Positions 29,854 through 39,214 of a stretch of 64,000 nt of DNA are shown here, in pieces (the stretch's first letter is position 1; each line of letters begins with the position of its first letter). A program made the translations under genes and the position numbers. The notes below the pieces were generated by a model that was not told the origin of the DNA, did no database searches, and saw only the letters and a program-made list of their open reading frames with translations. The stretch covers positions 125,727-189,726 of the forward strand of contig NZ_KK211219.1 of assembly GCF_000621165.1 (NCBI RefSeq). Direction: 5' to 3'. The DNA is from Enterovibrio calviensis DSM 14347 (GTDB lineage: Bacteria > Pseudomonadota > Gammaproteobacteria > Enterobacterales > Vibrionaceae).

Positions 29854-29914
29854 GTCCGTCTCATATTGCAGAGTGTATGAGTATTCGAATATGAATGGCG
29901 AAAGGTTGGCAGGA

Positions 29915-29985
29915 AAGAAAAAGGCTGACAACAGAAGTGTCAGCCCAGCCGATGTCGGCAAGTCTTGGAGTATTCCAAGAGAGAT
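29915..29985 (-). ncRNA. Candidate small RNA with three stem-loops
   Basis: Read on the minus strand, the segment folds into three adjacent stems. Stem 1 is TCTTGGA / TCCAAGA with a 4-base loop (29963-29980). Stem 2 is GCCGA / TCGGC (29948-29959). Stem 3 is GGCTGACA / TGTCAGCC with a 7-base loop (29923-29945), immediately followed by a T-tract, an intrinsic terminator. A possible promoter lies just upstream: TATTCA and TAATAA spaced by 17 bases (complement of 29993-30021). No protein gene would use this terminator. I do not recognise the RNA family. Confidence 0.4.
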
Positions 29986-30279
29986 ACGATCCTTATTAAC
30001 CTATCACGCAACGAGTGAATAGAAATTGAATTAAGTCGCATTTTTAGTCATCACAACGTTTTGGGGTAAGTCGAAGGCAAGGCGTAGGGGCGGAAAATGG
30101 CAAGAATTGATGGTTTTTTGTTCGCTTGTGATCCAAAAGTGAATTAGAAAGGTGCGACTGGCGCAATGCCCCGTTAGAATAGGTTTTCTGGGACGTGCAA
30201 GGTAGAAAAGCCTTATAGGGCAAGCCTTGACGAAGATTGCGCATTTGCGCTTAGACGTTGGAAAACATAGGTGGCCTTG

Positions 30280-30522
30280 ATGTCATTGGAAATTTTAGAG
30301 CAGCTTGAAGCCAAAGTTCAAATGGCAGTAGATACCATTTCTCTGCTTCAGATGGAACTTGAAGAACTGAAAGAACAAAACGAAACGCTTGGTCGTGAGT
30401 CAGAGGCTGTGCGTGAAAACCGTGATTCATTAGAGCAGGAAAATGCTCGCCTTCGCGCCGATCAGGACGCATGGCAGCAACGCATTCGTAGTCTGCTTGG
30501 CAAGATTGAAGAAGTAGAATAA
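30280..30522 (+). CDS. zapB: Cell division protein ZapB
   Basis: 80-residue cytosolic coiled-coil protein that works with ZapA at the Z-ring. It starts [20 protein letters not shown] and is a single heptad-rich helix to the C-terminus, closely matching the recalled E. coli protein in length and sequence. The ATG at 30280 follows AGGTGG; an in-frame GTG at 30271 is less likely. Convergent with rraA, as in E. coli. Confidence 0.95.
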   Translation: MSLEILEQLEAKVQMAVDTISLLQMELEELKEQNETLGRESEAVRENRDSLEQENARLRADQDAWQQRIRSLLGKIEEVE

Positions 30523-30523
30523 T

Positions 30524-30550
30524 AAAACAGAGCCGATGGGCTCTGTTTTT
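30524..30550. terminator. Terminator downstream of zapB
   Basis: AAAACAGAGCC and GGCTCTGTTTT flank a 4-base loop, followed by T on the plus strand. The complement ends TTTTATTATT, so it may also serve rraA. Confidence 0.85.
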
Positions 30551-30655
30551 CTATGTGCTTATACCAGGTCTGCGTCAGATCAGGCTAGACATAGCGAGTA
30601 AGTGATTTATTGGCGCTGCAAATAGCGTCAATAGATCGTATTACCCTCTGGCAGC

Positions 30656-31153
30656 TTACTCAATATCAATGGACTCTTGAGATAAGATAACGCCTGTATT
30701 ATCCGCGTAGAGATGATCTTCAGGAATGAAGGTGACGCCGCCAAAGTTCACGGGTACATCAGATTCGCCAACTCCCATTCCAGTGTCTGAGCTTTCTGCT
30801 CCAACTGGGAATGACGCCAAAGCTTGAATGCCAATATCAATTTCATCTAGCGAGTCGACATCGCGAACACAGCCGTAAACCACTAAACCTTCCCAGCCAT
30901 TTTCTGCTGCCGTTTTAGCAATTTCAGCATCAATAAGTGCACGACGCAATGAACCGCCACCATCGATTAGCATCACACGGCCGACACCGTTTTGTTCGGC
31001 AACTTCACGGATCAGGCTGTTGTTTTCATAGCATTTTATGATGGTGATTTGACCACCAAATGAACTACGACCACCGTAAGAGCTCATCATAGGTTCCAGT
31101 ACATCAACCTGCTCCAAATATGCGTCGCATAACTCTGAGGTATTGTATTCCAT
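30656..31153 (-). CDS. rraA: Ribonuclease E activity regulator RraA
   Basis: 165-residue protein that binds and inhibits RNase E in E. coli, remodelling RNA decay. It starts [21 protein letters not shown], and [22 protein letters not shown] and [16 protein letters not shown] are hallmark blocks. Older annotations call it MenG because of its place beside menA, but the family is not a methyltransferase. It lies about 155 bases downstream of menA on the reverse strand's opposite flank, in the order hslVU, menA, rraA. Confidence 0.95.
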   Translation of the reverse strand: MEYNTSELCDAYLEQVDVLEPMMSSYGGRSSFGGQITIIKCYENNSLIREVAEQNGVGRVMLIDGGGSLRRALIDAEIAKTAAENGWEGLVVYGCVRDVDSLDEIDIGIQALASFPVGAESSDTGMGVGESDVPVNFGGVTFIPEDHLYADNTGVILSQESIDIE

Positions 31154-31308
31154 AATCAGACTTCTTCTTTGGGCTTAACGGTGCCGAAAAGGCAAATTTG
31201 TGGCAATCCGACGGATGTCAGACGCCACCCTATGCAAAAAAGTATAACGACACGGTAGGGCATTGCAATGACTGAGGACATAAATCAGTCAGCCTCTTAA
31301 AATGTGTA

Positions 31309-32214
31309 TCAATGAAGTAGGATGCCAGCCGCAAACAGCACGTTGGTTAAGAGCGCGACTTTGACCATGTCTCCCATCATTGGACGTAACGCTTCACCGT
31401 CTTGCGAGGCTGATACTGCTTTGCCATGTTCGATGGCGAGCGGTAGCGACATCATGAATAGCCATCCAGTGAAGCCGGTGTGTTCTAGCAGCGCAAATAA
31501 GGCAAAACAACAGTAAGCCGTGACCAAGATAACGAGGTGATAGTTTCGTCCCCAATCCGCGCCCATGCGGACCACCAAGGTGTACTTTCCACAGGCTTGG
31601 TCGTTATCAATGTCTCGAAGGTTGTTGATGTTAAGAACGCCGACTGCGAGCAGACCACAGGCGGTGGCGGGTAACAGCACAGCGGAATCCAAGATGCCCG
31701 CTTGCAGGTAGTAGGTGCCAGCCACGCCTAGCCAACCGAAGAATATCAACACGGAAAGATCGCCTAACCCTTGATAGCCATAGGGCTTGTTGCCCACGGT
31801 GTAGCAAATGGCGGCGAGAATCGCGAGCGCACCGAGTCCGATAAAACTGACAATATCGGTGGCATTGTCAAATGCGCTGAGTACTAAAGACGCGCCCACA
31901 GCCATGATCAGGCACACATTCAATGCCATGGCATTTTTCATGGTCTTCGGCGTCACTAGACCTTGTTGCATAGCGCGTTTAGGGCCAAGACGATCATCGT
32001 TATCTGTGCCTTTTACTGCGTCGCCATAATCGTTAGCGAGGTTAGATAAGATCTGCAAAAGCAGGGCAGTGATGAGCGCGAGTACCGTGAGTAATGCGGA
32101 AAAATGTCCGGTCTTTGCGGCGACGGCGCTTCCGCACAATATGCATGCGATAGCCAACGGCAAGGTTTTGGGGCGAGCGGCATCAAGCCAAGTTTTGAGT
32201 GTGGATGAGGACAT
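31309..32214 (-). CDS. menA: 1,4-dihydroxy-2-naphthoate polyprenyltransferase
   Basis: UbiA-family inner-membrane enzyme that attaches the isoprenoid tail in menaquinone synthesis. The 301-residue form starts MSSSTLKTWLDAARPKTLPL at 32214; a TTG two codons upstream is less likely. The prenyl-diphosphate Asp motifs are LANDYGDAVKGTDNDDR and INNLRDIDNDQACGK. About eight transmembrane helices are predicted. It presumably supports anaerobic respiration. Confidence 0.96.
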   Translation of the reverse strand: MSSSTLKTWLDAARPKTLPLAIACILCGSAVAAKTGHFSALLTVLALITALLLQILSNLANDYGDAVKGTDNDDRLGPKRAMQQGLVTPKTMKNAMALNVCLIMAVGASLVLSAFDNATDIVSFIGLGALAILAAICYTVGNKPYGYQGLGDLSVLIFFGWLGVAGTYYLQAGILDSAVLLPATACGLLAVGVLNINNLRDIDNDQACGKYTLVVRMGADWGRNYHLVILVTAYCCFALFALLEHTGFTGWLFMMSLPLAIEHGKAVSASQDGEALRPMMGDMVKVALLTNVLFAAGILLH

Positions 32215-32361
32215 AACCAAAAAAAGCGTGTGTGATAACTGGCCTCATTATTGGTTTTTTTACTTCGTGGGGCAATGAAAGCGCAGGATTTACTGAATTT
32301 GATGGCTCAATCACACCAATAAATCATAAACAGTGCAATACAAGGCCGGTGAAAAGGCAAT

Positions 32362-32387
32362 AAAAAAGGGGTAGCCAAGGCCACCCC
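32362..32387 (-). terminator. Terminator downstream of hslU
   Basis: GGGGTAGCC and GGCCACCCC pair with one mismatch around AA. On the minus strand the hairpin is followed by six T, 22 bases after the hslU stop. Confidence 0.75.
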
Positions 32388-32408
32388 ATTTTGACTGATT
32401 CTGTAAAA

Positions 32409-33743
32409 TTACAGAATGAAGCGGCTGAGATCTTCGTCGTCAACCAACTCTTCTAGGCAGTTACGCACGTATTCTGAGTTGATCTCAACGGATTCGCCGC
32501 CACGCTCACTCGCGTCAAATGACACTTCATCCACCAAACGCTCCATCACAGTGTGTAGACGACGTGCACCGATGTTTTCGGTACGCTCGTTCACACGCCA
32601 TGCGGCGTTAGCGATTTCTTCAATGCCATCTGGCGTGAAGGTCAGGTTCAACTGCTCGGTACCCATCAGCGCTGAGTATTGCTCAGTCAACGATGCGTTA
32701 GGCTCAACGAGGATACGTTGGAAATCAGACGCTGATAGCGCTTCCAGTTCAACACGGATCGGTAGACGACCTTGCAGTTCTGGGATCAAATCAGACGGGC
32801 TTGCCACTTGGAAAGCACCTGATGCGATGAACAAGATATGGTCAGTACGTACCATGCCATGTTTGGTAGAAACGGTACTGCCTTCAACCAATGGAAGTAA
32901 GTCGCGCTGAACACCTTCACGAGATACGTCTGGGCCTGAGCTTTCGCCACGCTTACAGATTTTGTCGATTTCATCGATGAAGACGATGCCGTTGTTCTCA
33001 ACCATGTGGATGGCTTGGTCTTTCAATTCTTCTTGATTGACCAGCTTTGCAGCTTCTTCTTCCGTCACGGCTTTCAACGCGTCTTTAAGCTTCATTTTGC
33101 GCTTTTTAGACGTGTTACCACCACCGAGGTTTTGGAACATGCCCTGCAATTGATTGGTCATTTCTTCCATGCCCGGAGGGGCCATGATTTCCATGCTCAT
33201 TTGCGGAGCGGCAACATCGATTTCTATTTCTTTGTCGTCTAGCTTGCCTTCACGGATCTTCTTACGGAAGCTTTGACGTGTGTTCGAATCGGGTTTTGGT
33301 TCTTCAGACTGTCCCCATGCATCGCGTGGTGGCGGCAGTAGGACATCCAGAATGCGCTCTTCAGCCAATTCTTCAGCGCGGAATTTTACTTTTTCCACGG
33401 CTTGCTGGTGGGTCATTTTCACCGCGACGTCAGTCAGGTCACGGATAATGGTTTCCACTTCTTTACCCACGTAGCCCACTTCGGTGAACTTGGTGGCTTC
33501 GACTTTGATGAACGGTGCATTCGCCAATTTGGCGAGACGACGTGCGATCTCGGTTTTACCAACACCGGTAGGACCGATCATCAGGATGTTCTTTGGTGTC
33601 ACTTCTGCACGTAGATCTTCATCCAACTGCATGCGACGCCAGCGGTTACGAAGCGCAATCGCAACGGCACGTTTAGCTTTGGTTTGACCGATAATGTGAC
33701 GGTCTAGTTCAGACACGATTTCGCGTGGGGTCATTTCAGACAT
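32409..33743 (-). CDS. hslU: ATP-dependent protease ATPase subunit HslU
   Basis: AAA+ unfoldase that feeds substrates into the HslV peptidase. From the ATG at 33743 it is 444 residues, one more than E. coli, starting [20 protein letters not shown]; the frame extends upstream into hslV but that is unlikely to be used. Walker A is GPTGVGKT (57-64) and Walker B is [11 protein letters not shown], with an I-domain between. The C-terminus ends DEDLSRFIL, the tail that docks into HslV. It starts 13 bases after hslV. The operon is normally a heat-shock unit. Confidence 0.97.
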   Translation of the reverse strand: MSEMTPREIVSELDRHIIGQTKAKRAVAIALRNRWRRMQLDEDLRAEVTPKNILMIGPTGVGKTEIARRLAKLANAPFIKVEATKFTEVGYVGKEVETIIRDLTDVAVKMTHQQAVEKVKFRAEELAEERILDVLLPPPRDAWGQSEEPKPDSNTRQSFRKKIREGKLDDKEIEIDVAAPQMSMEIMAPPGMEEMTNQLQGMFQNLGGGNTSKKRKMKLKDALKAVTEEEAAKLVNQEELKDQAIHMVENNGIVFIDEIDKICKRGESSGPDVSREGVQRDLLPLVEGSTVSTKHGMVRTDHILFIASGAFQVASPSDLIPELQGRLPIRVELEALSASDFQRILVEPNASLTEQYSALMGTEQLNLTFTPDGIEEIANAAWRVNERTENIGARRLHTVMERLVDEVSFDASERGGESVEINSEYVRNCLEELVDDEDLSRFIL

Positions 33744-33756
33744 GCTGGGATCCTGC

Positions 33757-34281
33757 TTAGTAATCAAGTTCTTCGATGGTGTGGTGCTGGTTGGTGAAGA
33801 CACAGATGTCGCCAGCGATGGTCAGAGATTTCACGGCGATTTCGCGTGCATCTAACTCAGTGTTTTCAAGCAATGCAATGGCTGCTGCCTGTGCAAAGTT
33901 ACCGCCTGAGCCGATGGCGATCATGTCGTGCTCTGGCTGAACCACATCACCGTTACCGGTAATGATCAGAGACGCGGTTTCATCAGCAACACACAGCAGT
34001 GCTTCTAGCTTGCGCAGTGCACGGTCAGAACGCCAATCTTTAGCGAGCTCTACCGCGGCTTTGGTCAAATGACCTTGGTGCATTTCCAGCTTACGCTCGA
34101 AACGCTCGAATAGGGTGAAGGCATCAGCGGTGCCGCCAGCGAAACCAGCCAACACTTTATTGTTGTACAGGCGGCGAACTTTGCGGGCATTGCCTTTCAT
34201 TACGGTATTACCCAGTGACACCTGGCCATCACCGGCGATTACTACTTTGCCGTTGCGGCGAACAGAAACGATAGTCGTCAC
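33757..34281 (-). CDS. hslV: ATP-dependent protease peptidase subunit HslV
   Basis: Proteasome-like threonine peptidase of the HslUV complex. The 174-residue product starts [20 protein letters not shown]; removal of Met exposes the catalytic Thr. The conserved lysine is in [20 protein letters not shown]. Its order before hslU and after ftsN is that of E. coli. AAGAGGTTCTTCCGTG precedes the start, giving a ribosome site. Confidence 0.97.
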   Translation of the reverse strand: MTTIVSVRRNGKVVIAGDGQVSLGNTVMKGNARKVRRLYNNKVLAGFAGGTADAFTLFERFERKLEMHQGHLTKAAVELAKDWRSDRALRKLEALLCVADETASLIITGNGDVVQPEHDMIAIGSGGNFAQAAAIALLENTELDAREIAVKSLTIAGDICVFTNQHHTIEELDY

Positions 34282-34363
34282 GGAAGAACCTCTTCTTTGC
34301 TCTCTGGCTTATAGCCAGTATGGGTTGTTAAGCAGGAGGTGGGGATGAGAAAAGATAAATTCA

Positions 34364-34397
34364 AGGGCAAAGAGAACGAGAACTCGGTCTTTGCCCT
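34364..34397 (-). terminator. Hairpin between ftsN and hslV
   Basis: The 10-base arms AGGGCAAAGA and TCTTTGCCCT are exact complements around a 14-base loop containing GAG/CTC. The T-tract is modest on either strand. It lies just after the ftsN stop. Confidence 0.6.
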
Positions 34398-34416
34398 GAT
34401 TTTATATTGTGGCGGA

Positions 34417-34992
34417 TTAGTTCCAGTACCAGATGGCGCAAGGCTCTATGCCTGCACGGCGTAAAAGGTTGCGGTCGCGCTCGGCTTCTCGCTTCAAAGG
34501 ATACGGTCCCATGACAACGCGATACCAAATCCCTTTTTCACCTTGGCTGGTTTTGATGTGACTTTCCAAGCCTTGAAAAGCAATCATAGCTTTACGTTCG
34601 TCAGCTTGGCTGGCACTGCGATAAGCACCACATTGCATTAGGTACGGGCGGCTGGAGAGCTCTTGCTCGTTGGCTTCAACCTGCACTTCTTTATTTTCCA
34701 GCTCTTCAATATAGCTCCACTGTTCCTCAGGTTTAGGAGGAATGAATTTTTCCTCTTTCTTCTGCGGTTTGGAAGGTTTACTGACAGGTTTGGTCACTGA
34801 TTTCTCAGTGTCAGGTTGGGCAGGCGGTTCGCTAGTGGTAAGAAAATAGAGACCATAGCCAAAGCTCGCCACCAAGACTAACGCAATCAGCGCCCATTTA
34901 AGCGGGAAGCCAGATTTTGGAGGCGGTTTTTTGCTGTTTCTGGTGGGTTTACGCGGTGCTTTTCCGCGTTTGACATAATCTCGGGTTGCCAC
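34417..34992 (-). CDS. ftsN: Cell division protein FtsN
   Basis: Bitopic membrane protein that triggers septal peptidoglycan synthesis. The 191 residues comprise a basic cytoplasmic tail (TRDYVKRGKAPRKP), one transmembrane helix at about 31-50 and a Pro/Lys/Glu-rich linker. The C-terminal SPOR domain lies at about 113-190 (PYLMQCGAYRSASQADERKA). It is much shorter than the 319-residue E. coli protein because the linker is compressed. The place between cytR and hslV supports the assignment. Confidence 0.93.
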   Translation of the reverse strand: MATRDYVKRGKAPRKPTRNSKKPPPKSGFPLKWALIALVLVASFGYGLYFLTTSEPPAQPDTEKSVTKPVSKPSKPQKKEEKFIPPKPEEQWSYIEELENKEVQVEANEQELSSRPYLMQCGAYRSASQADERKAMIAFQGLESHIKTSQGEKGIWYRVVMGPYPLKREAERDRNLLRRAGIEPCAIWYWN

Positions 34993-35073
34993 TGATTCGG
35001 ATATCTTTTTCTGCGAGTTGAAGCTATATGGTACTGGCTTGCTCGAAAGCGCGCCAGTACCTAGCTTATCAGT

Positions 35074-36078
35074 TTAGCGAGATGGTGGTGCCACACTCTC
35101 TCTGATCACCAATTGTGCGTCGAGCAAGCGTGAACCCGCTTGAACATCATTACCTTTCAGTATCTTCAGTAGCATAAGCATGGCCTGACGACCAATATCA
35201 TAGCGAGGCTGAGAAACCGTGGTCAGTGCTGGGTCGCAATACTCGGCGAACTGGATGTCATCGAAGCCGACGATGGAGATGTCGTGCGGAACACGAAAGC
35301 CCAAACGTTTCGCTTGCTGAAGCGCGCCAATTGCCATGACATCAGAGTGACAGAATACGGCGGTTGGCGGAGTCGGCAGCGACAACAAGGTTGTCATAGC
35401 ACGAGCGCCTGCGGCAAAGGTGAAATCCCCTGCAACGGTATAGGCCGGATTGACTGTCACGCCACCACGACGAAGTGCCTGTTGGTAGCCTTGAACGCGA
35501 AATTGCGTTAATGCTGCATTCGGATCCCCTGTGATCTGCGCGATCTGCTTGTGTCCTACCTGAGTAAGGTAGTTCACCGCTTCAAACGCAGCGGTTAGGT
35601 TATCGATGTGCACCGTTGGCAGTTCGAGTTCTGGAGCATATTCACAAGCCATCACAAGAGGAGGCAGGTTCTTTTGCTCGGGCTTGCTGACATCGAATGG
35701 GAGATCAGTACCTAAAAGGAGCATGCCGTCAGCTTGTTTCGTGAAGACTAAGTTTACAAATGAGCTTTCACGGCTCGCTTGTTGTCCACTATCACCAAGA
35801 AGTACTAAATAGCCGTGCTCCATGGCTGCTTCTTCGATACCACGAATGATCTCTGTAAAGTAGGGATCACAAATATCGGGAACGATCACCACAATGGTTT
35901 TTGACTCATTGCGACGAAGATTTCTTGCGAGCGAGTTAGGGCTGTACCCTGATTCCATCACCGCCTGCTCGACTTTTTTGCGGGTCGACGCTGATACCTT
36001 CTCCGGGTTCATCAACGCACGCGATACTGTCGCCGTAGAGACGCCAGCCAGATGGGCAACATCCTTCATTGTCGCCAT
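35074..36078 (-). CDS. cytR: LacI-family transcriptional regulator CytR
   Basis: Cytidine-responsive repressor of nucleoside uptake and catabolism; in V. cholerae CytR also affects competence and biofilm genes. From the ATG at 36078 it is 334 residues starting MATMKDVAHLAGVSTATVSR, the LacI-type helix-turn-helix, with GAGG upstream. The periplasmic-binding-like domain follows (IVVIVPDICDPYFTEIIRGI; SIVGFDDIQFAEYCDP). Located between priA and ftsN as in E. coli. Confidence 0.95.
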   Translation of the reverse strand: MATMKDVAHLAGVSTATVSRALMNPEKVSASTRKKVEQAVMESGYSPNSLARNLRRNESKTIVVIVPDICDPYFTEIIRGIEEAAMEHGYLVLLGDSGQQASRESSFVNLVFTKQADGMLLLGTDLPFDVSKPEQKNLPPLVMACEYAPELELPTVHIDNLTAAFEAVNYLTQVGHKQIAQITGDPNAALTQFRVQGYQQALRRGGVTVNPAYTVAGDFTFAAGARAMTTLLSLPTPPTAVFCHSDVMAIGALQQAKRLGFRVPHDISIVGFDDIQFAEYCDPALTTVSQPRYDIGRQAMLMLLKILKGNDVQAGSRLLDAQLVIRESVAPPSR

Positions 36079-36256
36079 AGTGCTTTTCCTCTTGCTCGTA
36101 ATGTATGGCAATGCTTCCCGATTAGGGACCTTCAGCAATAAGACTTTTTGTTAACAGCTCATATCTTAATCTGATGGCGATGTATTAAACATGGTCATGT
36201 TAACAGTTATTACAAGAATACTGTGATCTTAGTCGGTTTAAGGGAATGAAACTTGT

Positions 36257-38452
36257 TCAGCTCATATCTTGAGGCTCGATATCTAAAGACCAACGTACCT
36301 TTTTTGACAGGGGAAGCTGACGAATGGCAGACAATGCAACTGACAATCTTTGTTGCAAAATCCGACGATTAGGTGCTTGAAAAATCAATTGCCAGCGATA
36401 GCGACCAGCACGACGAGGAAGTGGTGCGGGAGCTGGCCCCATGGCTGCGCATTCGTCGTTTGGTATTGGCGAGGCGTCAAGTATGGTTCTGACTTGCTGT
36501 AGAAATTGCTCTACATGTTCATTTTGGTTGGCTTCTGCACGAAACAATGCGAAGAAGCTGTAAGGGGGCAAGTTGGCCTGTTGTCGCTCAGTCAGTGCTT
36601 CGGTGGCAAAGCTGTCATACCCTTTGTTAATAAGGGATTGCAGTAAAGCATGTTCTGGGTGGTGTGTTTGCAGTAGGACAAAACCAGGCTTGCTAGCACG
36701 TCCTGCACGTCCAGCCACTTGCACAAAAAGTTGGGCTAGGCGTTCTGGCGCGCGAAAGTCATTGCTGAACAAGGCGCTGTCAACATCCACCAGTGCCACG
36801 AGGGTGACATCAGGGAAATGGTGCCCTTTGGCAAGCATCTGTGTGCCAATCAGGATTTGATATTCTTTGTTATGAATAGCCTCAAGGTAGGCTTCTAACG
36901 AGCCTTTGCGGCGCGTGTTATCACGGTCAATCCGGATGGTTTTGAACTCAGGAAACAGTGTTTCGAGTTGCGCTTCCAATTGCTCAGTGCCGACACCGAC
37001 GCTGATTAATTGTGTTGAGCCACAGCCGCCGCATTGATGTGGGATAGGGCGTTGCGTGCCGCAATGGTGACAACGCAGTTCGTGGCTTTGTTGGTGTAAG
37101 GTGTAATAGGCGTCGCAGCGTTTGCATTCCGCCAGCCAGCCACACTCATGGCACATCAGTGCTGGTGCGTAGCCGCGACGATTTAAAAACAACATCACCT
37201 GATTGCCTTCAGACAAGTGCTTTCGCATCTCGGCAATTAAAGGTGCAGATAGCCCCGCTTCTAAATACAGCCCACGAATATCGAGCACGCCATGTTTCGC
37301 TTTGATGGCGTTACCCGCGCGTTTGGATAACGTCAGATGGTGATATTTTCCAGTCTTGGCGTTATGAAGGCTTTCTAAACATGGTGTGGCGGAACCCAGT
37401 AAAACAGGCACGTTCTCTTCATGTGCACGCATTACTGCAAGATCGCGGGCGTGGTATCGGAAAGAGTCCTGCTGTTTATAGGAGGCATCATGTTCTTCAT
37501 CGACAATAATAATGCCGAGCGATTTAAACGGAGCGAACAACGCTGAGCGTGTACCAATGATAATGGCCGCTTCATTGTCTCTGGCGGCTAGCCATGCATT
37601 CAAGCGCTCGGTGTCGTTTAGCGCGGAGTGCATGACTTCAACGGGCACGTTAAAACGGCGCTTAAACCGATTAATGGTTTGGGGGGTTAAGCCGATTTCA
37701 GGCACCAAAATCAGGGCTTGCTGACCACGCGCCAGTACCGGTTCCAGTGCATTAAGATACACTTCGGTTTTGCCGGAACCCGTGACCCCTTCAATCAAAT
37801 AACAACCGAATTCTTGGCTCGCGTTAATCGTCGCAACCGTCATGGCTTGCTCATGATTCAAGGTGGGTTTGTCTTCAACGATGCGATAGTCCGTGGTCCA
37901 AGGCTTGGGGCGCACGTTCTGAACGGCTTCAATCCATCCTTTCTCTTCCACACCTTTAATGACAGTGGCACTAAGGTCGCTTTCCAATAAATCACTATGC
38001 GCCATGGAGCCTTGGCGAAGCATAGTAATCACTCGCGCTTGTTTTGGCGCGCGGCTTAATGCGGTGAGCGGATGGTTCTGTCCCGACTCAGTGAGTTGCC
38101 ACACACGCTCGCGTTCTCGCTGCGCAGGTTTACCTTTTCTTAAGCTGCCCGGCATCACCGTCGCCAGTGCATCGCCTAAAGGGTATTGGTAGTAGCGACT
38201 CGCCCAGTTTAATACCTTATATAAAGAAGAAGGCCAAAGCGGCGCGTCGTCGAGAACAGCATTAACGGGCTTGAGTTGTGTGAGCGGGAAGTCTGATTGG
38301 TCGGTCAGTGCCGTCACGATACCGATTTTGAATTGCTTACCAAATGGCACGCGAACTCGTCCACCGACCACTGGCATGTCATTGCCAATCAGATAATCAA
38401 AGGTCTTATGAAGAGGGACGGGCAATGCCACTTGAGCGATGGTTGGGATCAT
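36257..38452 (-). CDS. priA: Primosomal protein N' (replication restart helicase PriA)
   Basis: 3'-to-5' superfamily 2 helicase that reloads the replisome at collapsed forks. The 731 residues match the family. The N-terminal 3'-DNA-binding domain is followed by Walker A GVTGSGKTEVY and the DEEH box IIVDEEHDASYKQQD. A zinc-binding insert with cysteine pairs (CHEC, CKRC, CHHC, CGGC) and helicase motifs V-VI (QVAGRAGRASKPG) complete it. Divergent from rpmE, as in E. coli. Confidence 0.97.
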   Translation of the reverse strand: MIPTIAQVALPVPLHKTFDYLIGNDMPVVGGRVRVPFGKQFKIGIVTALTDQSDFPLTQLKPVNAVLDDAPLWPSSLYKVLNWASRYYQYPLGDALATVMPGSLRKGKPAQRERERVWQLTESGQNHPLTALSRAPKQARVITMLRQGSMAHSDLLESDLSATVIKGVEEKGWIEAVQNVRPKPWTTDYRIVEDKPTLNHEQAMTVATINASQEFGCYLIEGVTGSGKTEVYLNALEPVLARGQQALILVPEIGLTPQTINRFKRRFNVPVEVMHSALNDTERLNAWLAARDNEAAIIIGTRSALFAPFKSLGIIIVDEEHDASYKQQDSFRYHARDLAVMRAHEENVPVLLGSATPCLESLHNAKTGKYHHLTLSKRAGNAIKAKHGVLDIRGLYLEAGLSAPLIAEMRKHLSEGNQVMLFLNRRGYAPALMCHECGWLAECKRCDAYYTLHQQSHELRCHHCGTQRPIPHQCGGCGSTQLISVGVGTEQLEAQLETLFPEFKTIRIDRDNTRRKGSLEAYLEAIHNKEYQILIGTQMLAKGHHFPDVTLVALVDVDSALFSNDFRAPERLAQLFVQVAGRAGRASKPGFVLLQTHHPEHALLQSLINKGYDSFATEALTERQQANLPPYSFFALFRAEANQNEHVEQFLQQVRTILDASPIPNDECAAMGPAPAPLPRRAGRYRWQLIFQAPNRRILQQRLSVALSAIRQLPLSKKVRWSLDIEPQDMS

Positions 38453-38713
38453 GAGGTCCTAGCGTCTAGGTGGTTGAGACAAGTCATCGCGACAGTGTAC
38501 CTATGGTAAAGAAGTGCGCAAAGCCTGCAATGCGTTTTCTTTTGCGCGGCGCAACCAAAGGGCTTGGCGGGAGTCAATAAATGAATTGAACAAAAAAGTT
38601 GCTATCACAGGTCTCCTTGATTAGAATTTCGCGCCTTACAAATTTTTGTCAACGACGTGTGGTGCCCGATAGGCTCGGGAGAGCGACACGGCCTTATATT
38701 AGAGGTTATCCCT

Positions 38714-38926
38714 ATGAAAGCTGGTATCCATCCAGAGTACAAAGCAGTAACAGCAAAATGTTCTTGCGGCAACACTTTTGAATTCAACACAACTATGGGT
38801 AAAGACATTAACCTAGACGTGTGTGACAAATGCCACCCATTCTACACTGGTAAGCAACGTGTTGTTGACACTGGCGGCCGTGTTGATCGCTTCAACAAGC
38901 GTTTCGGTGCGTTGTCTAGCAAGTAA
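38714..38926 (+). CDS. rpmE: Ribosomal protein bL31 (zinc-binding form)
   Basis: 70-residue large-subunit protein bridging the ribosomal subunits. The start at 38714 gives [20 protein letters not shown]. The four zinc ligands C16, C18, C37 and C40 are all present, so this is the zinc-dependent paralogue; a zinc-free copy induced by zinc starvation may exist elsewhere. GGTTATCCCT precedes the ATG, with no stronger ribosome site. Followed by a strong terminator. Confidence 0.97.
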   Translation: MKAGIHPEYKAVTAKCSCGNTFEFNTTMGKDINLDVCDKCHPFYTGKQRVVDTGGRVDRFNKRFGALSSK

Positions 38927-38941
38927 TATTGCAGATTTCGA

Positions 38942-38977
38942 AAAAAAAGGGAGGTGCGAAAGCACCTCCCTTTTTTT
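38942..38977 (+). terminator. Terminator downstream of rpmE
   Basis: GGGAGGTGC, loop GAAA, GCACCTCCC, with seven A before and seven T after. A textbook hairpin. Confidence 0.93.
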
Positions 38978-39214
38978 ATGCTTGAATTTGCATATACGAC
39001 CTGTCACATAAATCAGTAAAGATACTAATGAAGAATAACCGTGGTTTGGGGTGGTTCTCACATTCTCACTGCGTTAACATTTTATGATTATATTTAGGGT
39101 AAGGATGTTCTCACCCTTAACTTGTTACGCATTGATCTGCTCGCTTGCGAGATCGTTAACGTGGCAAGGTTTTAAACTAACCAATAACGATGAATAAAAT
39201 CAGGAAATAACAAC

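Larger units (their letters stand above)
29656..30279. other. Gene-free region between divergent glpK and zapB
   Basis: About 620 bases without a convincing protein gene. It contains GlpR-like operators (29804-29853), a candidate small RNA (about 29915-29985, minus strand) and the zapB promoter region. A 71-codon plus-strand frame at 29807-30022 runs through the operators and the RNA stems and looks spurious. No remnant of glpF is apparent. Confidence 0.6.

Noticed and set aside
29807-30022. 71-codon plus-strand frame between glpK and zapB
   Set aside because: It runs through the GlpR-like operators and the minus-strand RNA stems, lacks a ribosome site and has no recognisable domain.
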